NCBI GenBank assembly: GCA_035403265.1
Contig: DAONEV010000270.1
Span: 1-6,072, forward strand
Direction: 5' to 3'
Length of the DNA stretch: 6,072 nucleotides
Origin: JAAYVZ01 sp035403265
GTDB lineage: Bacteria; Acidobacteriota; Thermoanaerobaculia; Thermoanaerobaculales; Thermoanaerobaculaceae
The translations under genes and the position numbers were made by a program. Positions within the stretch are counted from its first letter, which is position 1. Every line of letters starts with the position of its first letter. Below the pieces are notes generated by a model, which ran no database searches, was not told where the DNA came from, and was given only the letters and a program-made list of their open reading frames with translations. Positions 1 to 5,837 of the stretch are shown in pieces.

Positions 1-29
1 CGATGCTCACGGAGTCATGATAGTGCGGA

Positions 30-35
30 TAGAAT
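30..35 (+). promoter_or_regulatory. -10-like box TAGAAT upstream of the first GTG start
   Basis: TAGAAT matches TATAAT at five of six positions and ends 7 nt before the GTG at 43. Transcription would then begin at or next to the start codon, giving a leaderless message. No convincing -35 element is seen about 17 bp upstream. This is an inference from one short motif, supported by the similar arrangement before bshC. Confidence 0.3.
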
Positions 36-42
36 CGAGGCT

Positions 43-1461
43 GTGTCATCGCGGGGCCGATCATGGGGTTGGTTTGCGGGTGCGCTCCTGCTCTACGGGT
101 TGTCGGCGGCGCGCGGCCCGATGTGGGGTGACCCCTCCAAGCTGACCGTGTACGCTCTCGCGGGCTACCTCCCGAGCCTGGGCCCCGGCGACCATGCGGG
201 CTGGACGGTACTGGCCTGGATATGGCTGCGGCTGACCTTCTGGATCGAGCCGACGGCGAGCTTGCACCTCCTGTCGGCAGTCGCCGGCGCGGCGGCTGTC
301 GGGCTGCTGCATCGGCTGGTGGCAGATGCCAGGCGTGAGGCCGGATCGGCGGACGGTGCGGCGGCGGTCGCGCTCGTCGCCCTCCCGCTCTGGTGGGTCG
401 CCGGGGTGGCGGAGAGCTACGCTCCGGCGCTGGCACTTGCCCTGGCCGGTTGCCTGCTTTCCATGCGGAGGTCGCGCATCCTGGTGGTGGTGGGCGGGAC
501 CTTGGCCGGGCTGGGTGTGGCCGCGCACCTTTTCTCGCTGGTCGTGAGCGGGCCGTGGCTGGTGGCGCAGCGGGGTCGACGAGCGCCTCTGGCGCTGGGC
601 GGGCTCCTCGGTCTGGCGCCGGTGTGGTTGGGCGCGCTGGGTGTCCCGGCCGACCCCCTGACCGGCCACCACGCAGGCAGCGGAGCGAGCTGGGCGTGGC
701 ACCTGGCGACGTTCCTGAGACCCTCCGCCATGCTCACAGGGGCCGCGGGGCTCGCGGCCATGCTGGTGCTGGCGCTTGGGCCGTGCGGATTGGTCGGGAT
801 GTGGCGAGGCCGCGGCGCGGCTCCCCATCCCTGGCCCGGCCTGGCGGTCGTCATCCTGGGCCTCTACGCCATCGGACTGACGGGCTACGCCGCGTACCGC
901 CTGCCCTGGATGGTCGGCTTCCTGGTGGTTGGCCTGCTGCTTGTGCGGCCGCCGAGGCTGGGACGGCTGGCGTGCTGGGCGCACGTCACTGCCCAGGCAG
1001 CCATGCTCGTGCTGTTGCCATGGGGCTTGGTTCGCTTTGGGCAGGGGGACCTGCACCTGCGATGTCTGCCCGAGCGCTCGAATGCCTGGTACTTTCTCTG
1101 TCCGGTCAAGCGCCTCGACACGGGTCCTGAGGTCTTCGCCCGGGCGCTGCTCGCGGCTGCCCCGCCAAACGCAGTGATCCTGGCCGACTTCAACCCAGGG
1201 GCAGTGGTGACACTTGTGCAGCAGCAGGCACGACTCCGGGGAGACGTGTTGGTGGTGCCAACGGCCGTGGACGATGCCCTGGGCACGGCGGACCCCGTGG
1301 CCACGCTCCGAAAGCGGATTCTCGAGGCTCGGAACCAGGGGCGGCAGGTGGTGCTGGCCGACAACTGGGAGGCCTACTACCGCCCGGCAGAGCTTCGAAG
1401 GCGTTTCGGAGTGGAGCTGACACCCTGCGGTCCCGGGTGGTTGGTAAGACAGGCTGGCTAG
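43..1461 (+). CDS. DUF2723-like polytopic membrane protein (GT-C glycosyltransferase-like)
   Basis: A 472-residue protein with about ten hydrophobic segments in residues 8-332 and a soluble C-terminal domain of about 140 residues. The pattern resembles DUF2723 / GT-C proteins. An acidic WGD motif (residues 28-30) follows the first membrane segment. HAGWTVLAWIW (51-61) stands where that family usually has an HPPGYPL-type motif. AESYA (123-127) matches the family's AEVYAL motif, and a lone His (162) lies in a later helix. The soluble part has a strand/loop, VILADFNPGAVVTLV (378-392), followed by RGDVLVV (399-405), like the family's 'D..t..l.Y.....RpDV' region. Asp30 may be the catalytic base, by analogy with GT-C enzymes; the sugar donor and acceptor are unknown. 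The GTG start at 43 places the first helix at the N-terminus. The frame is open back to base 1, so a longer N-terminus is not excluded. GAGG (37-40) lies only 2 nt from the GTG, too close for a normal ribosome binding site. The function is inferred from distant motifs. Confidence 0.75.
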   Translation: MSSRGRSWGWFAGALLLYGLSAARGPMWGDPSKLTVYALAGYLPSLGPGDHAGWTVLAWIWLRLTFWIEPTASLHLLSAVAGAAAVGLLHRLVADARREAGSADGAAAVALVALPLWWVAGVAESYAPALALALAGCLLSMRRSRILVVVGGTLAGLGVAAHLFSLVVSGPWLVAQRGRRAPLALGGLLGLAPVWLGALGVPADPLTGHHAGSGASWAWHLATFLRPSAMLTGAAGLAAMLVLALGPCGLVGMWRGRGAAPHPWPGLAVVILGLYAIGLTGYAAYRLPWMVGFLVVGLLLVRPPRLGRLACWAHVTAQAAMLVLLPWGLVRFGQGDLHLRCLPERSNAWYFLCPVKRLDTGPEVFARALLAAAPPNAVILADFNPGAVVTLVQQQARLRGDVLVVPTAVDDALGTADPVATLRKRILEARNQGRQVVLADNWEAYYRPAELRRRFGVELTPCGPGWLVRQAG

Positions 1462-1781
1462 CGGGTCTCCAGGATCTCGTCGGCTTTGCGCAGGATCTCC
1501 TCGAGGTAGCCGGACTCGTGCAGGTCCAGGAAGGCCCGGCGCAAGGCGTCCATGGCCTCCATGCTGAGGGGCTCCTCGCTGGAGATGCCGGTGAGGCGGC
1601 GCGTCATCGCCTGGAAGAAGAACCAGGTGGTGAGGGCCGGCTGTCCCGGGCCAGGGCTCGAGTACTCCTGGGCCGCAAAGGGAGCACCTAGCGGCTCGAA
1701 CCCATCCACCAGCAGACGCCGGACCTCGCCCTCGAGCTCGTCCTTGCCGAGGCCGCGTGCGATGACGTACTCCATGCTCAT
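1458..1781 (-). CDS. DUF1737-like small soluble protein
   Basis: A 107-residue protein beginning MSMEYVIARGLGKDELEGEV. The N-terminal part (about 1-60) reads like DUF1737: a short strand (EYVIARG, 4-10), an acidic helix with regularly spaced Leu and Val (13-25), a DGFEPLG turn (26-32), and a late strand FFFQAMTR (54-61). The family usually shows 'GW.P.GG...' and '..QAM.k'. The C-terminal part (73-107) is predicted helical and charged, ending DEILETR. There is no signal peptide, membrane segment or catalytic motif, and the biochemical role is unknown. The frame is open upstream to 2009. The ATG at 1781 is chosen because AGGGAG (1795-1790) lies 8 nt before it and because the extra upstream residues look non-coding, with many Gly and Pro. 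A second Met two codons later is the alternative start. The gene converges on the membrane-protein gene and the two stop codons overlap. Confidence 0.7.
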   Translation of the reverse strand: MSMEYVIARGLGKDELEGEVRRLLVDGFEPLGAPFAAQEYSSPGPGQPALTTWFFFQAMTRRLTGISSEEPLSMEAMDALRRAFLDLHESGYLEEILRKADEILETR

Positions 1782-1789
1782 GCCACATG

Positions 1790-1805
1790 CTCCCTGGGCC
1801 AGGGA
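1790..1805 (-). promoter_or_regulatory. Ribosome binding site within a dyad, ahead of the DUF1737-like gene
   Basis: Read on the minus strand, AGGGAG (1795-1790) is a good Shine-Dalgarno sequence, 8 nt from the ATG at 1781, and it decides the start of that gene. It lies at the edge of a near-perfect dyad, TCCCTGGGCCAGGGA (1791-1805; 7-bp arms, 1-nt centre). In RNA the outer five pairs could close a 5-nt loop and mask part of the ribosome binding site. As DNA the dyad could be an operator. The ribosome binding site is well supported; the regulatory role is only a possibility. Confidence 0.5.
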
Positions 1806-1943
1806 AGGCAAGAACCAGATCACGCCGGAGCGCGGTCCGGGCCTCCCCTCCTCGCCGGTGACGCTCCCCGAGGATAGCGCGGTTCGATCGCATCCGGCCA
1901 GGCCAGGGTGGGCTGGATGGGAAGACGCGGCGCCGACGTTGCC

Positions 1944-1967
1944 AGGAGGGTGGATAATCGAAACGTG
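1944..1967 (+). promoter_or_regulatory. bshC start region: AGGAGG, a -10-like GATAAT, then GTG
   Basis: Two signals compete. AGGAGG (1944-1949) is a consensus Shine-Dalgarno sequence, but it lies 15 nt from the GTG at 1965 and directly abuts an in-frame GTG at 1950, so its spacing suits neither. GATAAT (1953-1958) matches TATAAT at five of six positions and ends 6 nt before the GTG at 1965, which would place transcription initiation at the start codon (leaderless). No good -35 hexamer is seen 16-18 bp upstream. The GTG at 1965 is preferred because residues encoded before it are Arg-rich and unlike a BshC N-terminus. Confidence 0.35.
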
Positions 1968-3497
1968 AGCGCGACCATCGCCCCCCTTGCCACCTGGACA
2001 TCCCTGCATCCCGCTGCCCTGGCCTGGGCCGAGGGAAGGATCACCCTCCCCGAGAGCCTGCCCGGGCCGTGTGAGCGCTCACCGGCGCTGGCGGCGGCGC
2101 TGGGAAGCACCAACGCTCGCTGGGGCAACCCGGTGGGCGCCGACCTTGACGCCTGGCTCTCCGGTTCCGAGGTCGTGGTCACCGGGCAGCAGCCGGGACT
2201 GCTGGGAGGGCCGGCGCTCACCCTGGTCAAGGCCTGCGCCGTCGCGGCCGAGGTGGCGCGCCGCCGGGCCACAGGCCGCCGGGCCGTGGGCTTCCTGTGG
2301 TTGGCCACGGCGGACGACGACCTGCCGGAGATGCGGTGGGCACGCGTGCCGGTCGGGGAGGCGCTACTTGTCGCCCGGGAGGAAGGCTGGCAGCGGGGGG
2401 ACGCCGTCGGGGGTCTCGCGGTGCTCGGCGATGCGTGTTCGAGACTCCTGGAGGGGCTGGACGCAGGTGCCCTCGGAGAGCTGGCCGCCCCTGCGGTGGA
2501 GCTGGCGCGAGAGTGCTTCGCGCCGGGTGTGGTGCTGGGCGAGGCGTGCGGGAGGTTTCTGGGGAGGTTGCTGCTTGGTCAGGGTGTCGTTCTGGTGGAC
2601 GCTCTCGACCCCGAGCTGGCCCGCGCCGGGGCGCCGGTCGTGCAACGGGCCCTGGCCAGGCTTCCCGACGTGACCGCAGACCTCAGGAAGCAGGCCGAAG
2701 CCTTCGAGGCAAGGGGCTGGAGCGTTCCGATCAAGGTAGCGCCCCACCGGCTGCCGGTGTTTCGGCGTGAGGGCGACCGGCGGGTCTCGTTGAGCAGCCG
2801 CGACGGCCGGTGCCCGGAAGACGTGCTGGTGGCTCACGCCCGGGAGCCCGAGTCGTTCCTGCCCAACGTCTGGTTGCGCCCGTTGCTCGCCGACGCGGTG
2901 CTGGGCACCGACACGAGCATCCTCGGTGGCGCCGAGGTTGCCTACCACCTGCAGGCCGCCGGCGGTTGGGAGCTGGTGGGGGTGAGACGCTCCATCTGGC
3001 GGCTGCGTCCCCACGTCACGGTCGTCTCGGCCGCGGAGCGGCGACTGGCTCGGCAGCTCGGGCTGGATCCCGCGGACGTCCTGCGCCCCGGTCCGCCCGG
3101 GTCGGCACTCCCCGGGTGCGGCGTGCGCCGCCGCCTGCAACGGCTGCAGGCGGGCAGCGAACGGGAGTTGGGGACGCTGCTCGCGGCGGCACGCGCGGAG
3201 CTGCCTGGCCTGGTGGGAGATGTGGAAGCTACGGCCAAACGCCTGCAAGGCTCCCTTGGGTGGCTCGGCGAGCGGCTGGAGAACGCGTCGCTGCGAGCCA
3301 GTGAGACCCAGGCCGGACGCTGGCGGCGATTGCGCGCCTTCCTGCGTCCGGACGGCAAGGCCCAGGAGCGGCACTTGTCGGTGCTGGCGCCCCTCCTCCG
3401 TCTCGGCGTGGGTTTTGCGGGGCAGCTCGCGAGTGCGGTCGATCCCGGGCACCCGGGCATGCAGTTGCTCGGTTGGGAGGAAGGTGGCCTTTGGTGA
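1965..3497 (+). CDS. bshC: Bacillithiol synthase (putative cysteine-adding enzyme) BshC
   Basis: Catalyses the last step of bacillithiol synthesis, adding L-cysteine to the glucosaminyl-malate amine; it is cytosolic. From the GTG at 1965 the protein has 510 residues, close to the roughly 540 of Bacillus BshC. Family hallmarks are visible: VVVTGQQPGLLGGPALTLVK (70-89); a WLAT-acidic segment (111-119); PNVWLRPL (300-307); and a C-terminal helical region with LRPDGKAQER (460-469), matching the family's 'l.P.g..QER' motif. Two conserved stretches are altered. The usual EDHD is ADDD (115-118), and the usual GGPGEI.Y is GGAEVAY (321-327), so this is a divergent member. An in-frame GTG at 1908 would add 19 Arg-rich residues and is less likely. 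It is first of three genes and its TGA overlaps the bshB1 start (GTGA). The family call is strong; activity with the altered residues is untested. Confidence 0.88.
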   Translation: MSATIAPLATWTSLHPAALAWAEGRITLPESLPGPCERSPALAAALGSTNARWGNPVGADLDAWLSGSEVVVTGQQPGLLGGPALTLVKACAVAAEVARRRATGRRAVGFLWLATADDDLPEMRWARVPVGEALLVAREEGWQRGDAVGGLAVLGDACSRLLEGLDAGALGELAAPAVELARECFAPGVVLGEACGRFLGRLLLGQGVVLVDALDPELARAGAPVVQRALARLPDVTADLRKQAEAFEARGWSVPIKVAPHRLPVFRREGDRRVSLSSRDGRCPEDVLVAHAREPESFLPNVWLRPLLADAVLGTDTSILGGAEVAYHLQAAGGWELVGVRRSIWRLRPHVTVVSAAERRLARQLGLDPADVLRPGPPGSALPGCGVRRRLQRLQAGSERELGTLLAAARAELPGLVGDVEATAKRLQGSLGWLGERLENASLRASETQAGRWRRLRAFLRPDGKAQERHLSVLAPLLRLGVGFAGQLASAVDPGHPGMQLLGWEEGGLW

Positions 3498-4219
3498 GAT
3501 CCTGTGAGGTGCTGGCGGTGGGCGCTCATCCCGACGACATCGAGCTGGGGTGCGGGGGCTTGCTGGCCCGGTTGGCGGCGGCAGGGAAGGTGGTGGGCGT
3601 GGTCGACCTCACCGCCGGCGAGCTGGGCACGCGCGGGGACGTGGCAGGTCGCCGGGGCGAGGCGGAGGCCGCTGCCCAGGCGTTGGGCGTTGCCTGGAGG
3701 GTCTGCCTCGGTCTGCCGGACGGTGGCCTGAGGGCGGAGGCTGGTGAGCAGCTTGCGGCAGTCGTCAGAGCGCTACGGGCAGCCCGGCCGAGGGTGGTCC
3801 TGTTGCCCCATGCCGGGGATCCTCACCCTGACCATCAGGCTGGAGCCGAGCTGGTGTGTCGGGCGTGCACCTGGGCCGGAGTGCGGCGCTGGCATCCGGA
3901 TCTCGGGGACCCCCACAAGGCGCGCCTGCTGCTTTCGTACCCGGGGCCGCGCCAGGTCCTTGATGCGCTGGTGGCGATCGATGTGACGGACCAGCGGCAG
4001 GCCAAGCGCATGGCCTGTGCCGCGCATCGATCCCAGTTCGACCCTGCGGCGGGACCGCCCACCCAACTGGCGTCGGGCTATTTTCTGGCTGCGATCGAGG
4101 GGCGGGACCGGGCGGTCGGCAACCTCATCGGGGTCGAGCTGGCGGAGGGATTCACCGCGGATGGGCCGTTGCCAGCCGACGAGCTGGCCTGGCTGTTGGC
4201 GAGGGGGGAGAAGGCATGA
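3494..4219 (+). CDS. bshB1: GlcNAc-malate deacetylase BshB1 (LmbE/PIG-L family)
   Basis: A zinc-dependent deacetylase that removes acetate from GlcNAc-malate to give GlcN-malate, the second step of bacillithiol synthesis. It has 241 residues, near the usual 235-240. The AHPDDIE motif (11-17) supplies metal ligands His12 and Asp15 and catalytic base Asp14. GELGTRG (42-48) is the BshB1-type substrate loop. LGLPDGGL (72-79) follows, and HPDH (111-114) gives the third metal ligand, His114. The family's S-Q-F motif (180-182) and a closing IGVELAEGF (212-220) match BshB1 rather than a generic LmbE protein. The GTG at 3494 is chosen because it forms a GTGA overlap with the bshC stop and follows the purine-rich GGGAGGAAGG (3475-3484). 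TTG starts at 3491 and 3473 are in frame but less convincing. The bshA start overlaps its stop, so the three genes are probably translationally coupled. Confidence 0.93.
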   Translation: MRSCEVLAVGAHPDDIELGCGGLLARLAAAGKVVGVVDLTAGELGTRGDVAGRRGEAEAAAQALGVAWRVCLGLPDGGLRAEAGEQLAAVVRALRAARPRVVLLPHAGDPHPDHQAGAELVCRACTWAGVRRWHPDLGDPHKARLLLSYPGPRQVLDALVAIDVTDQRQAKRMACAAHRSQFDPAAGPPTQLASGYFLAAIEGRDRAVGNLIGVELAEGFTADGPLPADELAWLLARGEKA

Positions 4220-5331
4220 AGATCGGGGTGACGTGCTATCCGACAGTGGGGGGATCCGGGACGGTGGCGACCGAGCTGGGCCTCGCCATGGCCCGGCGCG
4301 GCCACGACGTGCACTTCATCTGCTACGCCCTGCCGTACCGGCTGGGCCGCGTACCACCGGGTGTGACCTTCCACGAGGTGACGGTGCCGGCCTACCCGCT
4401 CTTCCAGTACCCGCCATACTCATTGGCTCTCGCCTCGCAGATGGCCGACGCCGTGCGGACCCATGGGATCGAGCTTCTGCACGTGCACTACGCCATCCCG
4501 CACGCCATCTCGGCTCACCTGGCCAGGGAGATTCTGGGAGGTGGCCCGCGCCTGGTGGTGACCCTGCACGGCACCGACATCACGGTGGTTGGGGCGGATC
4601 CTTCGTTCCTGCCCATCGTGCGGCTGGGAATCGAGCGCGCCGACGCGGTGACCGCAGTGAGCGCCGACCTTGCCCGGGCCACCCACGAGATCCTGGGGGT
4701 CGACCGCGACATCGAGGTCATCCACAACTTCGTGGACGTGACCCGCTGCGACCAGGACCTCGCCGCGGCCCACCGCAGGCGCCTTTCCCCGGACGGCGCC
4801 CCCCTCCTGGTCCATGCCTCCAACTTCCGACCGGTCAAGCGTATCCGTGACGTGCTGGAGATCTTCCGCGAGGTGCAGGCAGCGGTGCCGTGTCATCTGG
4901 CGATGGTGGGGGACGGCCCCGAGCGTCCGGGCGCCGAGCGCTTCGCCCGCGATGCCGGAATCGCGCACCGGGTGGAGTTCCTGGGCAACGTGACACCGGT
5001 AGAGGGGGTGATTGCCGCCGGTGACGTCTTCCTGCTGCCCTCTCAGGAGGAGTCGTTCGGGCTGGCGGCGCTGGAGGCCATGTCGTGCGGCGTCGCCGTG
5101 GTGGCGTCGAATGCCGGAGGGTTGCCGGAGCTCGTGAGCCACGGGGACGGCGGGTTCGTATTTGCGGTCGGGGACACCCACGGCATGGCTGCGCAGGTGA
5201 TCGCGCTGTTGCAGGATCGTGCTGAGCTGCTTCGCCAGAAGGAGCTGGCCCGTCGCCGGGCCGTCGAGCACTTCGCAACCGACATGATCGTCGACCGCTA
5301 CGAGGCACTCTACCGCCGGCTCCTCGCCTGA
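4216..5331 (+). CDS. bshA: N-acetyl-alpha-D-glucosaminyl L-malate synthase BshA (GT4)
   Basis: A retaining GT-B glycosyltransferase (family GT4) that transfers GlcNAc from UDP-GlcNAc to L-malate, the first committed step of bacillithiol synthesis. It has 371 residues, the usual length for the family. The N-terminal domain is nearly canonical: MKIGVTCYPTVGGSG (1-15), YPLFQYPPYSLALAS (60-74), HVHYAIPHAISA (89-100) and TLHGTDITVVG (116-126), then VTAVS (145-149) and HNFVD (170-174). The C-terminal nucleotide-binding domain shows NFRPVKR (203-209), VGDGPE (231-236), and the E-x7-E pair in EESFGLAALE (Glu279, Glu287). These motifs separate it from generic GT4 enzymes. The ATG at 4216 forms an ATGA overlap with the bshB1 stop and has GGGAG (4206-4210) 5 nt upstream. 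It is the last gene of the operon, followed by a hairpin. Confidence 0.95.
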   Translation: MKIGVTCYPTVGGSGTVATELGLAMARRGHDVHFICYALPYRLGRVPPGVTFHEVTVPAYPLFQYPPYSLALASQMADAVRTHGIELLHVHYAIPHAISAHLAREILGGGPRLVVTLHGTDITVVGADPSFLPIVRLGIERADAVTAVSADLARATHEILGVDRDIEVIHNFVDVTRCDQDLAAAHRRRLSPDGAPLLVHASNFRPVKRIRDVLEIFREVQAAVPCHLAMVGDGPERPGAERFARDAGIAHRVEFLGNVTPVEGVIAAGDVFLLPSQEESFGLAALEAMSCGVAVVASNAGGLPELVSHGDGGFVFAVGDTHGMAAQVIALLQDRAELLRQKELARRRAVEHFATDMIVDRYEALYRRLLA

Positions 5332-5374
5332 GGAGCCCTGCTCGGTCAGCCGTCGCCGGTGCTCGATCGGCCGA

Positions 5375-5397
5375 GCTCGAGGCCCTTTGCCTCGAGC
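5375..5397. terminator. GC-rich hairpin between convergent bshA and yidD
   Basis: GCTCGAGGC (5375-5383) and GCCTCGAGC (5389-5397) form a perfect 9-bp stem with a 5-nt CCTTT loop. It sits in the 71-bp gap between the bshA stop (5331) and the yidD stop (5403). Neither strand has a T-tract after the stem, so it is not a classical intrinsic terminator. Its position suggests a bidirectional transcript end or a 3'-end-stabilising structure. An alternative hairpin, GCTCG/CGAGC (5361-5365 with 5372-5376), overlaps the left arm. The hairpin is visible in the sequence; its role is inferred. Confidence 0.5.
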
Positions 5398-5402
5398 GCC
5401 GG

Positions 5403-5837
5403 TCACCGGGTGGGTGAGGGTCGCGGAGCCTCGATCCGGGAGTCTGAAGCCGGGCCGGGAGGGGGTGGGTCCTTGGTGCGCCAGGGAGTCCAGGGCCCGC
5501 ACCGCAGGAGTCGTCGGAACGTCAGCCAGCCTCCGCGTAGCGCGCCGTGGTCGTGCAGGACCTGGATGGCGTAGACGCTACAGGTGGGGTTCATCCGGCA
5601 GTGGCCACGCCAGGGCCTGATGGCCGGAACACTCTTTTGGTAGCAGCGGACCACGCCGGCGAGCAGGTGGGCGGTGAGCTGGCCCTGGGAAGGCTGGGCG
5701 AGATCGAAACCAAGCAGCGCGGCCACGAGCAGGAGCACAGGGACCAACACCCGCCGGCGACGCCGCGACGTGGCGAATGGTGGGCCCGGGCTCCCCGTTG
5801 GTTCTGACGCGGGGAGCCCGGACGATGAGCGGCTCAT
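5403..5837 (-). CDS. yidD: Membrane protein insertion efficiency factor YidD, with N-terminal anchor
   Basis: YidD-family proteins assist inner-membrane protein insertion alongside YidC. This protein has 144 residues. The YidD core runs from about 60 to 125: YQKSVPAIRP (66-75), HCRMNPTCSVYA (79-90), HGALRGGWLTFRRLLRC (97-113) and DPPP (123-126), matching the family pattern 'CRf.PTCS.Ya...hG...G..L...Ri.rC.P....DPvP'. Before the core is an Arg-rich stretch (25-29) followed by one hydrophobic segment (about 30-44), a probable N-in membrane anchor. Most YidD proteins are about 70-90 residues and have only an amphipathic N-terminus. The ATG at 5837 overlaps the upstream stop by one base (TGATG), and a GTG at 5840 is a close alternative. 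A later GTG at 5750 would start at the membrane segment and skip the region holding a 12-bp inverted repeat. The C-terminus after 126 is Pro-rich and probably disordered. Confidence 0.87.
   Translation of the reverse strand: MSRSSSGLPASEPTGSPGPPFATSRRRRRVLVPVLLLVAALLGFDLAQPSQGQLTAHLLAGVVRCYQKSVPAIRPWRGHCRMNPTCSVYAIQVLHDHGALRGGWLTFRRLLRCGPWTPWRTKDPPPPGPASDSRIEAPRPSPTR
5786..5821. repeat. 12-bp perfect inverted repeat at the start of yidD
   Basis: CCGGGCTCCCCG (5786-5797) and CGGGGAGCCCGG (5810-5821) are exact reverse complements separated by 12 nt. The stem would be very stable in RNA. It starts 16 nt downstream of the small membrane-protein stop and within the first codons of yidD as annotated, encoding a Pro/Gly/Ser-rich stretch before the Arg cluster. 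No T-tract follows on either strand. It could be an attenuator, a terminator for the upstream gene, or a chance result of the GC-rich composition. Confidence 0.7.

Noticed and set aside
1825..1840. Short inverted repeat CCGGA/TCCGG in the divergent intergenic region
   Set aside because: Five-bp arms are expected by chance at this GC content, and there is no matching signal nearby.
1908..1964. Longer N-terminus for BshC from GTG 1908
   Set aside because: The 19 extra residues are Arg-rich, unlike family N-termini, and there is no ribosome binding site before 1908.
61..2001. A 646-codon open frame on the minus strand opposite the membrane-protein gene
   Set aside because: It runs antisense through a gene with clear membrane helices and family motifs. 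Its translation is rich in Arg, Gln, Pro and His with no hydrophobic or domain pattern, as expected from the shadow frame of a GC-rich gene.
1782..2009. Longer N-terminus for the DUF1737-like protein (76 extra residues)
   Set aside because: The extra residues are low-complexity Gly/Pro/Ser, while the ATG at 1781 has a well-spaced AGGGAG.
2364..3452. A 362-codon minus-strand open frame opposite bshC
   Set aside because: It is antisense to a gene with recognisable BshC motifs, and its translation is Gln/Pro/Arg-rich without domain features.
4420..5502. A 360-codon minus-strand open frame opposite bshA
   Set aside because: It is antisense to a strongly conserved glycosyltransferase; its composition is that of a shadow frame and it crosses into yidD sequence.
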